From assembly GCF_014633365.1 (NCBI RefSeq), contig NC_068350.1, positions 9,525,922 through 9,589,921 on the forward strand: 64,000 bases of DNA, read 5' to 3'. Positions 11,901 to 19,321 of this stretch are shown here, piece by piece (position 1 is the first letter of the stretch; every line of letters begins with the position of its first letter). Origin of the DNA: Diospyros lotus (Eukaryota > Streptophyta > Magnoliopsida > Ericales > Ebenaceae). Position numbers and translations under genes: made by a program. A model generated the notes under the pieces. The model was not told where the DNA came from. It ran no database searches and saw only the letters and a program-made list of their open reading frames with translations.

Positions 11901-14900
11901 AGGAGCAACAACAATTGAAGGCTAAAGGACTGCAAGTTTCAGCTGTTGCCTGTGACCAGAAACAGCTAAATTCAATGAAGGCACTAGATGAGGATATATT
12001 GACTGGATTTGGCATCATATTGGATCCTCAATCTATGGGTACAAGCTATCTTAAATTGGTAGCTATCACCAACCCACGAGAAATGGTATGCCGCTCCTTG
12101 GAGGAAGATGCAGCTTTGATTGCACTGATTATCATTTTTGTTTTAGCTGAGGAGTATCCAAGAACAAAGAAGAAGCGACCTAGAAAGGAAATGATAAAAG
12201 AAAGAACAACCAAGCTAGAGAGAGTTGGTATTGGTTGAGGAGCAATGGCTAAATTGTTATAAGTTCTTGGGGACAAGAACTCTTTCAAGGAGGGGGGAAT
12301 TGTCATGACCCAAGGAATAATAAAAGGGTATTATTGTAATAGGATTATAATGGGTTGTTAGGATATTCTTACAAGTTGTTAGAAGCACATGGGTGTTGTT
12401 AGGAGGTTATTAGAAATTAGTTAACTAGCTACTATACCTATATAAAGGCCCAATTGTAAGAGGAGAAGATAGGCATGAATTGATTAATGAAATTCTGATT
12501 CTCTCTACAATTCTCTCCCTTCTCCCTCTGGTTTCTCCCTACTATTTCTCCCCTCTTTCCTCTTAATATCTCTCCCTCTTTCTACTGATTTTCCCCCTTC
12601 CTTTAATTTTGATTTCTTCCCCAATTCCTCTTCTAACCTATCACGAACCCTAGGTACGTGACATGTTGCAGCTAGAAGAGTTGGGAAGTAATGGACAATG
12701 GGTTGCTTGCAAAGAAGTTTGAATTCCCTCCTATGATTGGAAATGATATGGTTACAGGAATGACAGCTCAATTGGAGCCATTTTCAAGGGTAATAGTGAA
12801 GAGGTGGATGGTTGAACTTAGTGTTACAGCAAATCATGGTACTGTTATGGTTGAAGAAAAAGAAAAGAGAAAGCAAATGAAAAGGGAAATACGAGAAAAG
12901 AACAAGAAAAAGGCAAAGAAGAAATCAGATTGTGAAGGCTGGAAGTGGATGAAAAACAGGGTAAGCAGCTATAAGTTTCTTGGGGACAAGAAACCTTTCA
13001 AGGAGGGGGGATTGTCACAACCCAAAGGAAATTAGAGGGGCAAGATTGTAAGTAGTCCCCATTGTTGGTTAGGAGCTAGTTTGCAATTCTGTTACAACAC
13101 ATGGGGTTGTTATTCTAGAATATACTTTTAGTTAGATGCTAGCCGATGCCTATAAAAGGCTACTTGTAGGAAGTGGGGGATCATGTTGATGTTAACGAAT
13201 GAATTAAAATTCTATTCTCTCTTAATTCTCCAATCTCTCCCTCAATTCTTCCTCTCTTTCCCCCCAATTCTCTCTGTTACAGTTCTATCTCTCCCTCCAA
13301 TTCTTCTCTGTTTCTCTCCTGAATTCTTCCAATTTTCTTCCTAGACCCTAGCTAAACCCTAGGGTTGTGACAAACGTCTAATTCTTTGAACAATAAAGGT
13401 GTTAAGAAGGACTTGGAAAAATGCTTCTCTTTGATCTTATTCCCCTCTCACGGGTGAATCTGATTTATACACAAACTTCCTCTTTAGATTAGGATGTTGC
13501 TGAAAATTGATTTAAGAAAGTTTCTAAACCTAGATTAGGAAACCTATACAGCTTTTAGGATACAACAACTTATGGAAATATACAACCATAAAATTATCAA
13601 TCTTGATCTAGAAGATACACTCTTTATTTAGGAAATACATATAATCATTACCATCAATCAACACTGATTTGATCTTGTCCAAGAGTAGAGACAAGATCTG
13701 ATCCTTCATCGCTGACACTCCCCCTCAAGATTGGGAGTGGATATCATGCATCCCAATCTTGCTCATCATTCTTTTGAACACGACTGCAGGAAGTCCCTTG
13801 GTTAGCATATCTGCTAGTTGATCACTTGAGGAAATATAGGGAGTACAAATCAATCCACTGTCCAATTTCTCCTTTATGAAATGGCTATCCACTTCAACAT
13901 ACATTGTTCTATCATGTTGAACTGGATTATGTGCGATACTAATTGTTGACTTGTTATCACAGTAAAGTTTCATAGGTGTTGTCCATTCAATCTTAAGATC
14001 ATCTAATAATATCTTTAACCACAGTAGTTCACACATCCCTAGAGCCATAGACCTAAATTCAGCCTCTGCACTTGACCGAACAACCACATTCTGTTTTTTG
14101 CTTCTCCATGTTACCAAATTACCCCCCAACAAGGTACAATAGCCGAATGTTAACCTTCTATCTACAACAGATCCTGCATAGTCAGCATCTATGTAAGCTT
14201 CTAGTAACATGGCTTCTTATTTCTTGAATAAAATGTCGTTCCCAGGTGTTCCTTTCAAATAATGTAGAATCCAATATACGAGCCTGAGATGAGTCTCCTT
14301 TGGGTTATGCATAAACTAGCTGACTACTCCTACAGCATAGGCTATGTTTGGCCAAGGATGAACCAGATATATCAACTTTCCAACCAACCTTTGGTAAGCT
14401 CCCTTGTCAACCATATTATCTTCCAAAGTCTCTCCTAGCTTATGATTTGGTTAAATGGGAGTTTCAACTGCTTTGCAACCTAGCAACCCAGTTCCATTTA
14501 CGAGATCCACTACATACTTTTGCTAAGAAATAAAGATGCCCTCTTTTGAACGAGCTACTTCTATTCCCAAAAAATATTTCAATTTCTCCAAGTCTTTAAT
14601 CTCAAATTCTCAAATTCATGCCCTCCTCATTATTTTTGGTGACAACAATGTCATCCATGTATAAAATAAGCACTATCACTCCCCCTGTGGCCGAGTGATG
14701 GATGGATGAATAGGGTATGATCTCCTTGGCTTTGCCTATATCCCATGCTGAGCATCACACTTGTAAATTTGTCGAACCAAGCCCTTGGGGACTATTCCAG
14801 TCCATACAAGGCTTTCTTTAGTTTGCATATTACCGGTTCTTGTGTGGTTGGACCATACCCTGGTGGCACTTCCATGTATACTTCCTCCTATAGATCCCCA

Positions 14901-17900
14901 TGCAAAAATGCATTTTTTACAGCAAATTGATGCAATAGCTAGTGTAGGTCAATAGCTAAAGAGAGAAGCACCCTAACTGTATTCAGCTTTGCCACTGGTG
15001 CAAAGGTGTCTAAGTAATCCACCCCATATACTTGTGTATATCTCTTGGCCACTAATCTTGCCTTGTATTGATCTAATGACCCATCAGACTTGTACTTTAC
15101 GGTATACACCTATTTACAACCCACCGAATGTTTTCTCTTAAGCAATTGCACCAAATCTCACGTCTGATTTTTTTATAGGGCTGTCATCTCAACTTCCATG
15201 GCATCCTTCCAATTCTTATTCCCTATAGCTTCAGAAAAAATTTAGGGATAGGAATGGTATGAAGACTGGTAAGAAAGGCCCTGTGGATAGATGATAGCTT
15301 AGAATAGGAATGGTATGAAGACTGGTAATCTTTGGTTCTTATTCACTAAACCATTCGTTTGATTTAGCTATGTTTGAAGACAAATAAGATGATGAAGATG
15401 TTGATGCTCTTGAACTTGAAGATGAAGATGATTGATAACTAGTGAAGATTATGGACAATGGAGTTTAATGGTAGCCAAATAGTTGTAGTTTTTTTTTTTT
15501 TTTTTCCTAGCTTGTTATTTTGAAAGTGGTTTGGTTTGGTGCAATTTGAATTTAAAGGCAACATGAATATATTTTTGCCTTTTGGTATAATTTTAAACTT
15601 AGCAAATATATTTAGAAGTATTATTTATCTATTTATATTTAAAAGAATTGATCATGATAGGCACATTATTTATTTTCTATGGATATATATTATTTATAGT
15701 TGAAATTGAGAATGTGTACAGAATCTTACGATTCGATTCAAATCTCGATTTAACAACAATGTCTTACACACAACAATAGAACCCTAATTATAGGGTTGAG
15801 GAATTATAACATAAGAAAGATTACAATAGTTAAAACTAGGAAAGATTGCCTATACAAAGTTTAGGAAAGTATCCTAAACTAGAATTAAGAAAGTATCTTA
15901 AACTGTTTTTAGCAATTTCTAAAAACCAAAGATTAGATCAGCTTCAAATCCTAGAACGGATAATTAGTCAACCTTCCTTATCCTTTCCTTTGTGTATCCT
16001 ACGAGAATCAACAGATATATATGAACTTGTATACAAAATTTAGGGGTGATGGTAAATTTGTAATCTATAAAAGTTTCTGAGGTGAACTTGGAGTAGAAAA
16101 CCTTAGTGGATTAATGGTAGAACACACGGTTCATTAGGCATTATAAAGTGGGCGTAGGTGCAGTTGGCACCCAACACTATAAATTCCCTTGTGTAATTTT
16201 TGTGGCATTGTATAATTGATTTTTACCTTTTTTTACTTTTCATACGAACATCAAATTAAAGATTAAAACAGCAACCAACTACTGAGCCTTAATCTAACTA
16301 TCTATGGTTGGCTACATGAATTCTAGCTCATGGTAATTTTTTGTGGTGTCGTTTGATTGATGTTTACTCTTCATATACATGTCAAATTAAAAAAATAACA
16401 AGAAGAAGATATTGAGCCTTAATCTCACTAGGTGCAATGGGCTACATGGATCTTAACTTGCTAGTCATTTCAATCTATAGCCTTAATCTCACTATCTCTT
16501 TTATTAAATACTTTTTCCATACTTCCATTGCATCCACTTTCCTCACAAAAAGCCTTATTGGTCTTCTTCTCACATGACCAAACCATTTTAATTGTATCTC
16601 ACTTCTTATCTTCACTAGAAGTCACTCTAACCTTATTATGAATAACCTTATTTTATATTTTCTTGTGTAGCCACACATCTATTTTAACATCTTCATCTCT
16701 ATAACACTCATATTTTGCAATGTTGGTGTTTTACTGCCCAACATTTTGTCTCATGCGATAAAGTTGGTTTAAAGTATCTTACAATTTTTATTTTTAACTT
16801 TAATGGAATATTACATTCTCACATGTTATTTCTTGCATTCTTATCAAAGTTTCCAGAAAAGTTTTATAAATGATTTTAGATGAAGAAAGGAGTTTGGATT
16901 ACATATACATGTATCATCAAGCTGAAATATGTGCTAGGACTTATAAAAGAGATACTGGCTTACTAAGGCCTTCTTGATGACAATTGGTTTGTGATGAATG
17001 AACTCAAAAAGTGCATCCAAAAAGACATGTCATGTATATTATTTGTAGGCAATATTGTCTTAGTGGATGAGGTAAAATGAATGAATATTAAGCTTGAATT
17101 ATGGAGGACCACCTTATAATCCAATTTTCAAGTTGCCCGAGTCAAAAATAAAATATATGACATACAAGTTCAGTAAAAATAGAAGTGGAAAGATGTCGTG
17201 GTAAAACTTGAACATCAAGTTATTCCTAGAAAAAGATTAGTCCACATAACTTGGATCAGTTATTCAAAAAAAAAAGAATGATTAGTGAGAATGTTACTCA
17301 TACAATCAAGGTAGAATGATTAAAGTGGAGAAGCACTTTTAGCATTTTCTACAATGGTAAAATCCCTTTAAAGCTTAAAAAAGATAATCAATAGATGACC
17401 ATAAGACCAGCATTGTTGCATAACTCAAAATGCTAGGCAATTAAATGCCAACATACACGAAATATAAACATAAGCGGATATGTGACTACACAAGAAAATA
17501 AACAAATAAGACTAGAAACCAGATTATATGCAATAAGGTTGGAGTCATGGACACAATTAAGATGGTTTAAACCTATCAAAAGAAAACCAATTGACGCATT
17601 TGTAAAGAAAGTGGATGTAAAGAAAGAAGCTTGCAGTGAAAGAAGTAGAGGATGGCTAAAGACCATTGTCAGACTCGTGGATCTAACAAGGGGAATTCTC
17701 CTCTGAATTTGGGAGAATTGAGAGGGGTTGAAGGGAGGAAGTGGAGAATAAGAGAGGGAGGGAGGGAGAGAGAGAGTTGAGGCGGGAAAGATGAGAATCA
17801 AATTGTATTCAAGGATACCTCAAAAGGGAGCGGGATCAGTTAGTTTTATACTGATCCATCGCTCGAGGAACGGCGCCAAAAGGTTGCCAAATTCAAATAT

Positions 17901-18953
17901 TACAACTGCCTACTTATTTCAGCAAGGCTTATAACTGCCTTCACACTACTTAAGCCCCTGCCTTTATAACCATAGGCGCATAACAAACATATGGAAAATG
18001 ATCAAATATGACAGGATATAATGGTCTTGCAAAGAATATTGTCATTGATAGAAATCGTCGGATAGCTAGAATTCCTGTAACTTACCCCATCTAGTGGAAT
18101 TAATGATTTGTTGTTGTTTGTGATATTTTTATTTTGAGTTCTATTCTAATTTTAAGCATTAAGTGTAGTTAGGTAGTCATGAACAAATTTCATGTTAAAT
18201 GTATTTTAGACAGCTAAGAGTAAATCCTCTGCGTCAGAACAGAATAGTCTTCACGAATAGCAATTTTGTCTACTGAAAAATAGCCCTCGGGCAGCTTTTA
18301 AGACACAGAAACTCCACAGTCATGTCATACTTTCAACCACCTTTGTGCTAATTGTTTGGGCTCAAATGCATTCACTTACGAAGGAGATTTAAAGTTCCTC
18401 GCCATCATTTTTACACTTCGAAGCTAGCATCAAGAAGGAAACGGACATCAAATTCTAACTGAGCACCAAGAACCTTTTTCTAGTAGAAAACATCACTTCT
18501 TTAGAACAGATAGACCTAGTTACCCAAAATTACGAGTATTCAAAACCAAAGATTGTTCTCCCACACCGCACGTTTTACTTGCGAAATGAATTCCACTGCC
18601 AAATTCGCGTCTTCGTGTTTGCTTTTCTGTATTGCATGCAAAATGTATGCAGAAAAAACAAAAGGTGAAACTAAAACATACTTGGCACTCGCACAAATTC
18701 TCTTCCGTTTGCGTAAGGAACCCAGCTCTTCCATGACAGATTCCACGAGGCTCTCTGATGAATAGCTCCGAACACTGCCATAACCGAGGAGGCCGGCCTG
18801 GCCGGACCTGAAATTCGGAAGCCGAAACCCGATTTTGGCGTGCGGGCGCCACTGGGACGCTGTGAAGTGGTGGAGGCAGGATCCGAGAGCAGCTAGAGGC
18901 GGAGAAGGAACGGAGCGGAAGATTGAGTAGGTGTTCATCGCTCGAACCGCCAT
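2085..18953 (-). CDS. RNR1: Exoribonuclease II / RNase R-like protein, chloroplast/mitochondrial (RNR1), exons 1-7; 3' part outside window
   Basis: Seven exons join in phase into 387 codons: 18953-18682, 4282-4123, 3990-3877, 3747-3670, 3601-3470, 2663-2442 and 2267-2085. The product matches plant RNR1 (Arabidopsis family, known for 3'-5' maturation of organellar rRNA and mRNA) in order. It begins with a Ser/Arg-rich targeting leader, then [80 protein letters not shown] and a TSASALNLL...[15 protein letters not shown] segment. This is the N-terminal half; the catalytic RNB domain and S1 region are left of base 1. Intron 1 is 14,399 bp and TE-filled. The ATG at 18953 was chosen because the upstream in-frame codon at 18965 is TTG, not ATG. 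No frame break or lost splice site is seen, so the gene is probably functional. Confidence 0.93.
2442..2663 (-). CDS. RNR1: RNR1 exon 6
   Basis: 222 nt, 74 codons, phase 0. Acceptor AACTAG; donor GTACTTAG, a weak but canonical GT. Encodes [20 protein letters not shown]... to KKTAGM. Reading on past this donor gives an immediate stop in the same frame, which supports the splice. Confidence 0.9.
2931..2992. repeat. Compound microsatellite (C)n(A)n(AAT)n in RNR1 intron
   Basis: A run of C is followed directly by a run of A and then by about ten AAT/AATA units. It lies in intron 5 between exons 6 and 5 and is a likely length polymorphism. Confidence 0.9.
3470..3601 (-). CDS. RNR1: RNR1 exon 5
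   Basis: 132 nt, 44 codons, phase 0. Acceptor TAACAG; donor GTATGT. Encodes [20 protein letters not shown]... through YGPRPASQ. Confidence 0.92.
3670..3747 (-). CDS. RNR1: RNR1 exon 4
   Basis: 78 nt, 26 codons, phase 0. Acceptor GTGTAG; donor GTATGT. Encodes [19 protein letters not shown]..., the conserved [14 protein letters not shown] block. Confidence 0.92.
3877..3990 (-). CDS. RNR1: RNR1 exon 3
   Basis: 114 nt, phase 0 to phase 0. Acceptor ATGCAG; donor GTGCGT. Encodes [18 protein letters not shown]..., matching the family (NGVSCSIKPQQITYIVP in Arabidopsis). Confidence 0.92.
4123..4282 (-). CDS. RNR1: RNR1 exon 2
   Basis: Acceptor TTGCAG at 4288-4283; donor GTTGTG from 4122. The first base completes the Lys codon opened in exon 1, and the exon ends in phase 0. 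It encodes [20 protein letters not shown]..., [17 protein letters not shown] and [11 protein letters not shown], the most conserved N-terminal block of the family. Confidence 0.93.
4419..4735. repeat. Tandem imperfect duplication, unit about 169 bp, near the 3' end of RNR1 intron 1
   Basis: AGGATGTATAT starts at 4419 and again at 4588. The order is the same in both copies: ATTC-A-ATG, AATGA-ATT, TTT-ATTCAAGTG or equivalent, a TTTATCTTTTT-GATAAGCAA block, and CAACAGAAA-TTTGTTAT. Copies differ by scattered substitutions and small gaps, so the duplication is not recent. Confidence 0.75.
4978..7943 (-). mobile_element. Copia element A, 3' half: integrase, reverse transcriptase, RNase H, 3' LTR
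   Basis: Minus-strand order is right to left. The integrase core (7956-7300) has [17 protein letters not shown] and [18 protein letters not shown], and its open frame stops at 7621. Next come a Pro-rich linker (7197-6760), an RT start (6750-6402; [19 protein letters not shown] and [16 protein letters not shown]), a YVDD box near 6150, and RNase H to 5180 with [18 protein letters not shown] and ADIVTKGLP. The polypurine tract next to 5181 is followed by the 3' LTR (about 4978-5181; outer limit uncertain). A run of 19-20 C (near 5675) sits in the RNase H start. Several frames are needed, so it is dead. Element B splits it at 7944; its continuation is 13378-13421. Confidence 0.85.
7944..8303 (+). 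repeat. Element B 5' LTR
   Basis: 360 bp. The ends TGTCACGACCC / GGGTCGTGACA form a perfect 11-bp inverted repeat. The 3' half is pyrimidine-rich (TCTCTCC repeats). It aligns along its whole length with 13013-13372, differing at roughly 20-25 positions by eye, which implies an old insertion. Confidence 0.9.
8082..8088 (+). promoter_or_regulatory. TATA box in element B 5' LTR
   Basis: TATAAAA within GCCTATAAAAGGC. The same word is kept in the 3' LTR at 13151. It lies about 220 bp before the LTR end, a normal position for an LTR promoter. Activity is inferred. Confidence 0.55.
8319..8700 (+). repeat. Element B leader with a 36-37-bp tandem duplication
   Basis: Untranslated leader after the primer site. 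GTGAATTCGGACAAATCAGG with its following bases occurs twice in a row (about 8564-8600 and 8601-8636). No ORF of note. Confidence 0.6.
8701..9425 (+). mobile_element. L1-type LINE reverse-transcriptase fragment
   Basis: Plus-strand reading in at least two frames shows [19 protein letters not shown], then [21 protein letters not shown], then [20 protein letters not shown], then [17 protein letters not shown]. After a frame change it continues with [32 protein letters not shown] and DDFRFHWKC. These are plant L1 RT blocks. The copy ends abruptly at about 9425, before the catalytic ADD box would be complete. It has no endonuclease, so it is a fragment. Confidence 0.85.
9426..10105 (-). mobile_element. 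Fragment E: 5' LTR, PBS and leader of a B-family relative
   Basis: On the minus strand the LTR starts TGTCACAACTCAAGG at 10105 and ends near 9781. It is followed by TGGTATCAGAGCC (9778-9766), a Met-tRNA primer site, and a leader to about 9426 where the L1 fragment abuts. The LTR resembles those at 12301 and 33957-34271 (words GGGTATTATTGTAATAAGG, GTTAGGAGCACATGG, TATAAATAGGC). Its opposite half is missing. Confidence 0.7.
10874..12238 (+). CDS. Uncharacterised 454-aa ORF of the B/D non-autonomous LTR family
   Basis: First ATG at 10874 (the open frame extends upstream to about 10802); stop at 12238. No family recognised. The protein is hydrophilic and charged. The N-terminal third has basic/Gln-Lys-rich repeats ([30 protein letters not shown]), three diverged copies of a (Q)xKxAxFS unit about 25-32 residues apart. 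The middle is acidic and coiled-coil-like ([25 protein letters not shown]). The C-terminus is hydrophobic ([16 protein letters not shown]) then strongly basic ([15 protein letters not shown]). No zinc knuckle, DSG protease or RT motif. It is followed within 65 bp by the polypurine tract, so it occupies the position of gag/pol. The intact frame over 1.3 kb in a decayed neighbourhood is notable. Confidence 0.55.
   Translation: MYKAPVYWPSSCHAREKFARGSSASTRTLESQSQQKGAAFSGGRPDREAIGSSAYMEQMSPKLQQKNALFSARMEPQWQPKKAAFSVGSNKDKGTSSGIHEECEEFGRIFREKLQEFAMILIKKYHCNFLIEYFDDYHGSFNKEEFLKMEQPEEKLKERANKEAMSIDHFMEELEHESEMKERRNQERGEHRSENSAPSNQNDELPDDFKPDGKPGSVDNGDLQATKLNVGNLSPQVDENSVIKQAINHVGTKEPLAGTEENLSRVTNNSEEAKRCYKDNNLGQILQEKEAKNCVENQSTNQIDDENCYEDGLLVAKISSNVMKVCRTDPKMCHNVAVNFEVEEQQQLKAKGLQVSAVACDQKQLNSMKALDEDILTGFGIILDPQSMGTSYLKLVAITNPREMVCRSLEEDAALIALIIIFVLAEEYPRTKKKRPRKEMIKERTTKLERVGIG
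12301..12663 (+). repeat. Fragment D 3' LTR
   Basis: 363 bp, TGTCATGACCC...GTACGTGACA, with TATATAAAGGCC near 12438 and a pyrimidine-rich second half. It is related to, but clearly different from, the element B LTRs. Confidence 0.8.
12691..13035 (+). CDS. Small Lys-rich ORF at the 3' end of element B
   Basis: 114 codons from an ATG, ending inside the 3' LTR. The second half is very basic ([21 protein letters not shown]), like the basic C-terminus of the 454-aa ORF in D. The sequence [12 protein letters not shown] at its end is simply the polypurine tract region. It is likely the 3' remnant of B's own equivalent ORF. Whether it is translated is unknown. Confidence 0.35.
   Translation: MDNGLLAKKFEFPPMIGNDMVTGMTAQLEPFSRVIVKRWMVELSVTANHGTVMVEEKEKRKQMKREIREKNKKKAKKKSDCEGWKWMKNRVSSYKFLGDKKPFKEGGLSQPKGN
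13013..13372 (+). repeat. Element B 3' LTR
   Basis: 360 bp, TGTCACAACCC...GGGTTGTGACA, collinear with 7944-8303. It is followed by the target duplicate AACGT and then by the continuation of copia A's integrase on the minus strand. Confidence 0.9.
13422..15240 (-). mobile_element. Copia element C, 3' half: RT, RNase H, 3' LTR
   Basis: 3' LTR about 13422-13716 (minus-strand start TGTCAGCGATG after a GAGGGGGAG polypurine tract). RNase H is 14210-13725 in one open frame: [75 protein letters not shown]. The RT lies upstream with a YMDD box near 14655 and several stops and shifts. Integrase and gag are absent. It abuts the interrupted copia A at 13421, so it probably truncated A. Confidence 0.82.
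15241..15714. other. RNR1 intron 1: short direct repeat and unclassified sequence
   Basis: The 23-bp word beginning ATAGGAATGGTATGAAGACT occurs twice (about 15248 and 15304), a local duplication at the broken start of copia C. At 15347-15440 a plus-strand acidic reading ([13 protein letters not shown]) with an early stop is visible but not assignable. A T-run lies at about 15490-15506. Nothing else seen. Confidence 0.4.
15715..16030. repeat. Possible copia LTR remnant
   Basis: About 300 bp with repeated AGGAAAGTATCCTAAACTAG-like words, as in copia LTRs of the same style as those of A and C. Ends and target duplications could not be fixed, so this is a tentative call by compositional similarity. 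Confidence 0.3.
16280..16755 (-). mobile_element. RTE-type LINE, 3' end
   Basis: On the minus strand from 16755 the readings [31 protein letters not shown] and KEIVRLRL appear, in several frames. These are the C-terminal landmarks of plant RTE-type polyproteins. They are followed to 16280 by the RTE 3' UTR, which occurs twice here (GCCTTAATCT(C/A)ACTA ... GGCTACATG(A/G)AT on the plus strand). It is heavily decayed. Confidence 0.75.
16860..17706 (+). mobile_element. RTE-type LINE, RT and C-terminal fragment
   Basis: Plus-strand readings include [12 protein letters not shown] (degenerate FADDIVLVDE catalytic block), KLELWRTTL, and then at 17482-17700 a block ending [20 protein letters not shown] with VRLVDLTRG. 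It is the same family as the neighbouring minus-strand piece, in opposite orientation. The catalytic Asp pair is lost (GN in place of DD). Confidence 0.72.
17707..18681. other. 5' part of RNR1 intron 1
   Basis: A GA-rich stretch (about 17712-17800) looks like an LTR or leader remnant. The rest is ordinary intron sequence up to the exon 1 donor. No ORF or element with defined ends seen. Confidence 0.4.
18682..18953 (-). CDS. RNR1: RNR1 exon 1 (start codon and organelle-targeting leader)
   Basis: ATG at 18953; 272 nt; ends with two bases of a Lys codon before a GTATGT donor (18681-18680). It encodes [15 protein letters not shown]... to ...ICASA. The region is rich in Arg, Ser and Ala and poor in acidic residues over the first about 70 codons, as expected for a plastid/mitochondrial transit peptide. 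After that comes the family-specific SLVESV-EEL block. Confidence 0.92.
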
Positions 18954-19321
18954 GGTCGCGTGCAAGGACTAGAGGTGGAAAGTGGCGGTGACCATACAGA
19001 GAGAGAGAGAGGAGCGAAGCGATTTGGGCAATCTCTGAGGCGATGGCGGTTGTGTCTTCTGATATTGATAACGCTTGAAATTTGAGTTCCCTTGTTTTTT
19101 TTTTTTTTTTTTAAACATATTTTATTTGCGTTTTAAAAATATATAATTATAAACACTTAAAACACATTTAGAAAAATATTATTGATACTCCATAAATTAC
19201 ACCATAGACTATATAACATAGATAAAATATCTAAAATACCCCTCATCTAAAATAATAAAGTGAGTCAGTGAGACAACATGAAGCGGTGAGTCACATGACT
19301 AACATACCCCCCATCTAAGAT
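18954..19321 (-). promoter_or_regulatory. RNR1: RNR1 5' UTR and proximal promoter region
   Basis: Immediately upstream of the RNR1 ATG. There is a short GA repeat (plus-strand GAGAGAGAGA near 19000-19010), then a T-run (19097-19114) and AT-rich sequence. No convincing TATA box placed. The upstream region is cut off at 19322 by a solo LTR, so only about 370 bp of original upstream sequence remain before the TE. Confidence 0.45.

Larger units (their letters stand above)
10106..12663 (+). mobile_element. Fragment D: leader, ORF, polypurine tract and 3' LTR of a B-family relative
   Basis: It ends in a 363-bp LTR (12301-12663) that begins TGTCATGACCC and ends GTACGTGACA, preceded by CAAGGAGGGGGGAAT. 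Upstream lies one long ORF and a 0.7 kb leader. No 5' LTR in the plus orientation was found, so D is 5'-truncated or rearranged against E. The 3' end is nested in B, just before B's own final 350 bp. Confidence 0.7.
7944..13372 (+). mobile_element. LTR retroelement B (non-autonomous), inserted in copia A; contains nested fragments
   Basis: Two 360-bp LTRs (7944-8303 and 13013-13372) lie in direct orientation. They begin TGTCAC(G/A)ACCC and end GGGT(C/T)GTGACA. The target duplication is AATGT (7939-7943) / AACGT (13373-13377), and removing the element puts the copia A integrase back in frame. A TTTGGTATCAAAGCC primer site (8304-8318) follows the 5' LTR, and a GGAGGGGGG polypurine tract precedes 13013. 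No protease, RT or integrase of its own is seen. The inside holds an L1 fragment and parts of two relatives (E, D). Confidence 0.88.

Noticed and set aside
15347..15440. Acidic reading [13 protein letters not shown] suggesting a hAT C-terminus
   Set aside because: Too short, contains an in-frame stop, no other transposase block nearby.
18540..18681. Continuation of the exon 1 open frame past the GTATGT donor
   Set aside because: The family sequence leaves the frame exactly at the donor and resumes in phase at exon 2; the extension has no homology.
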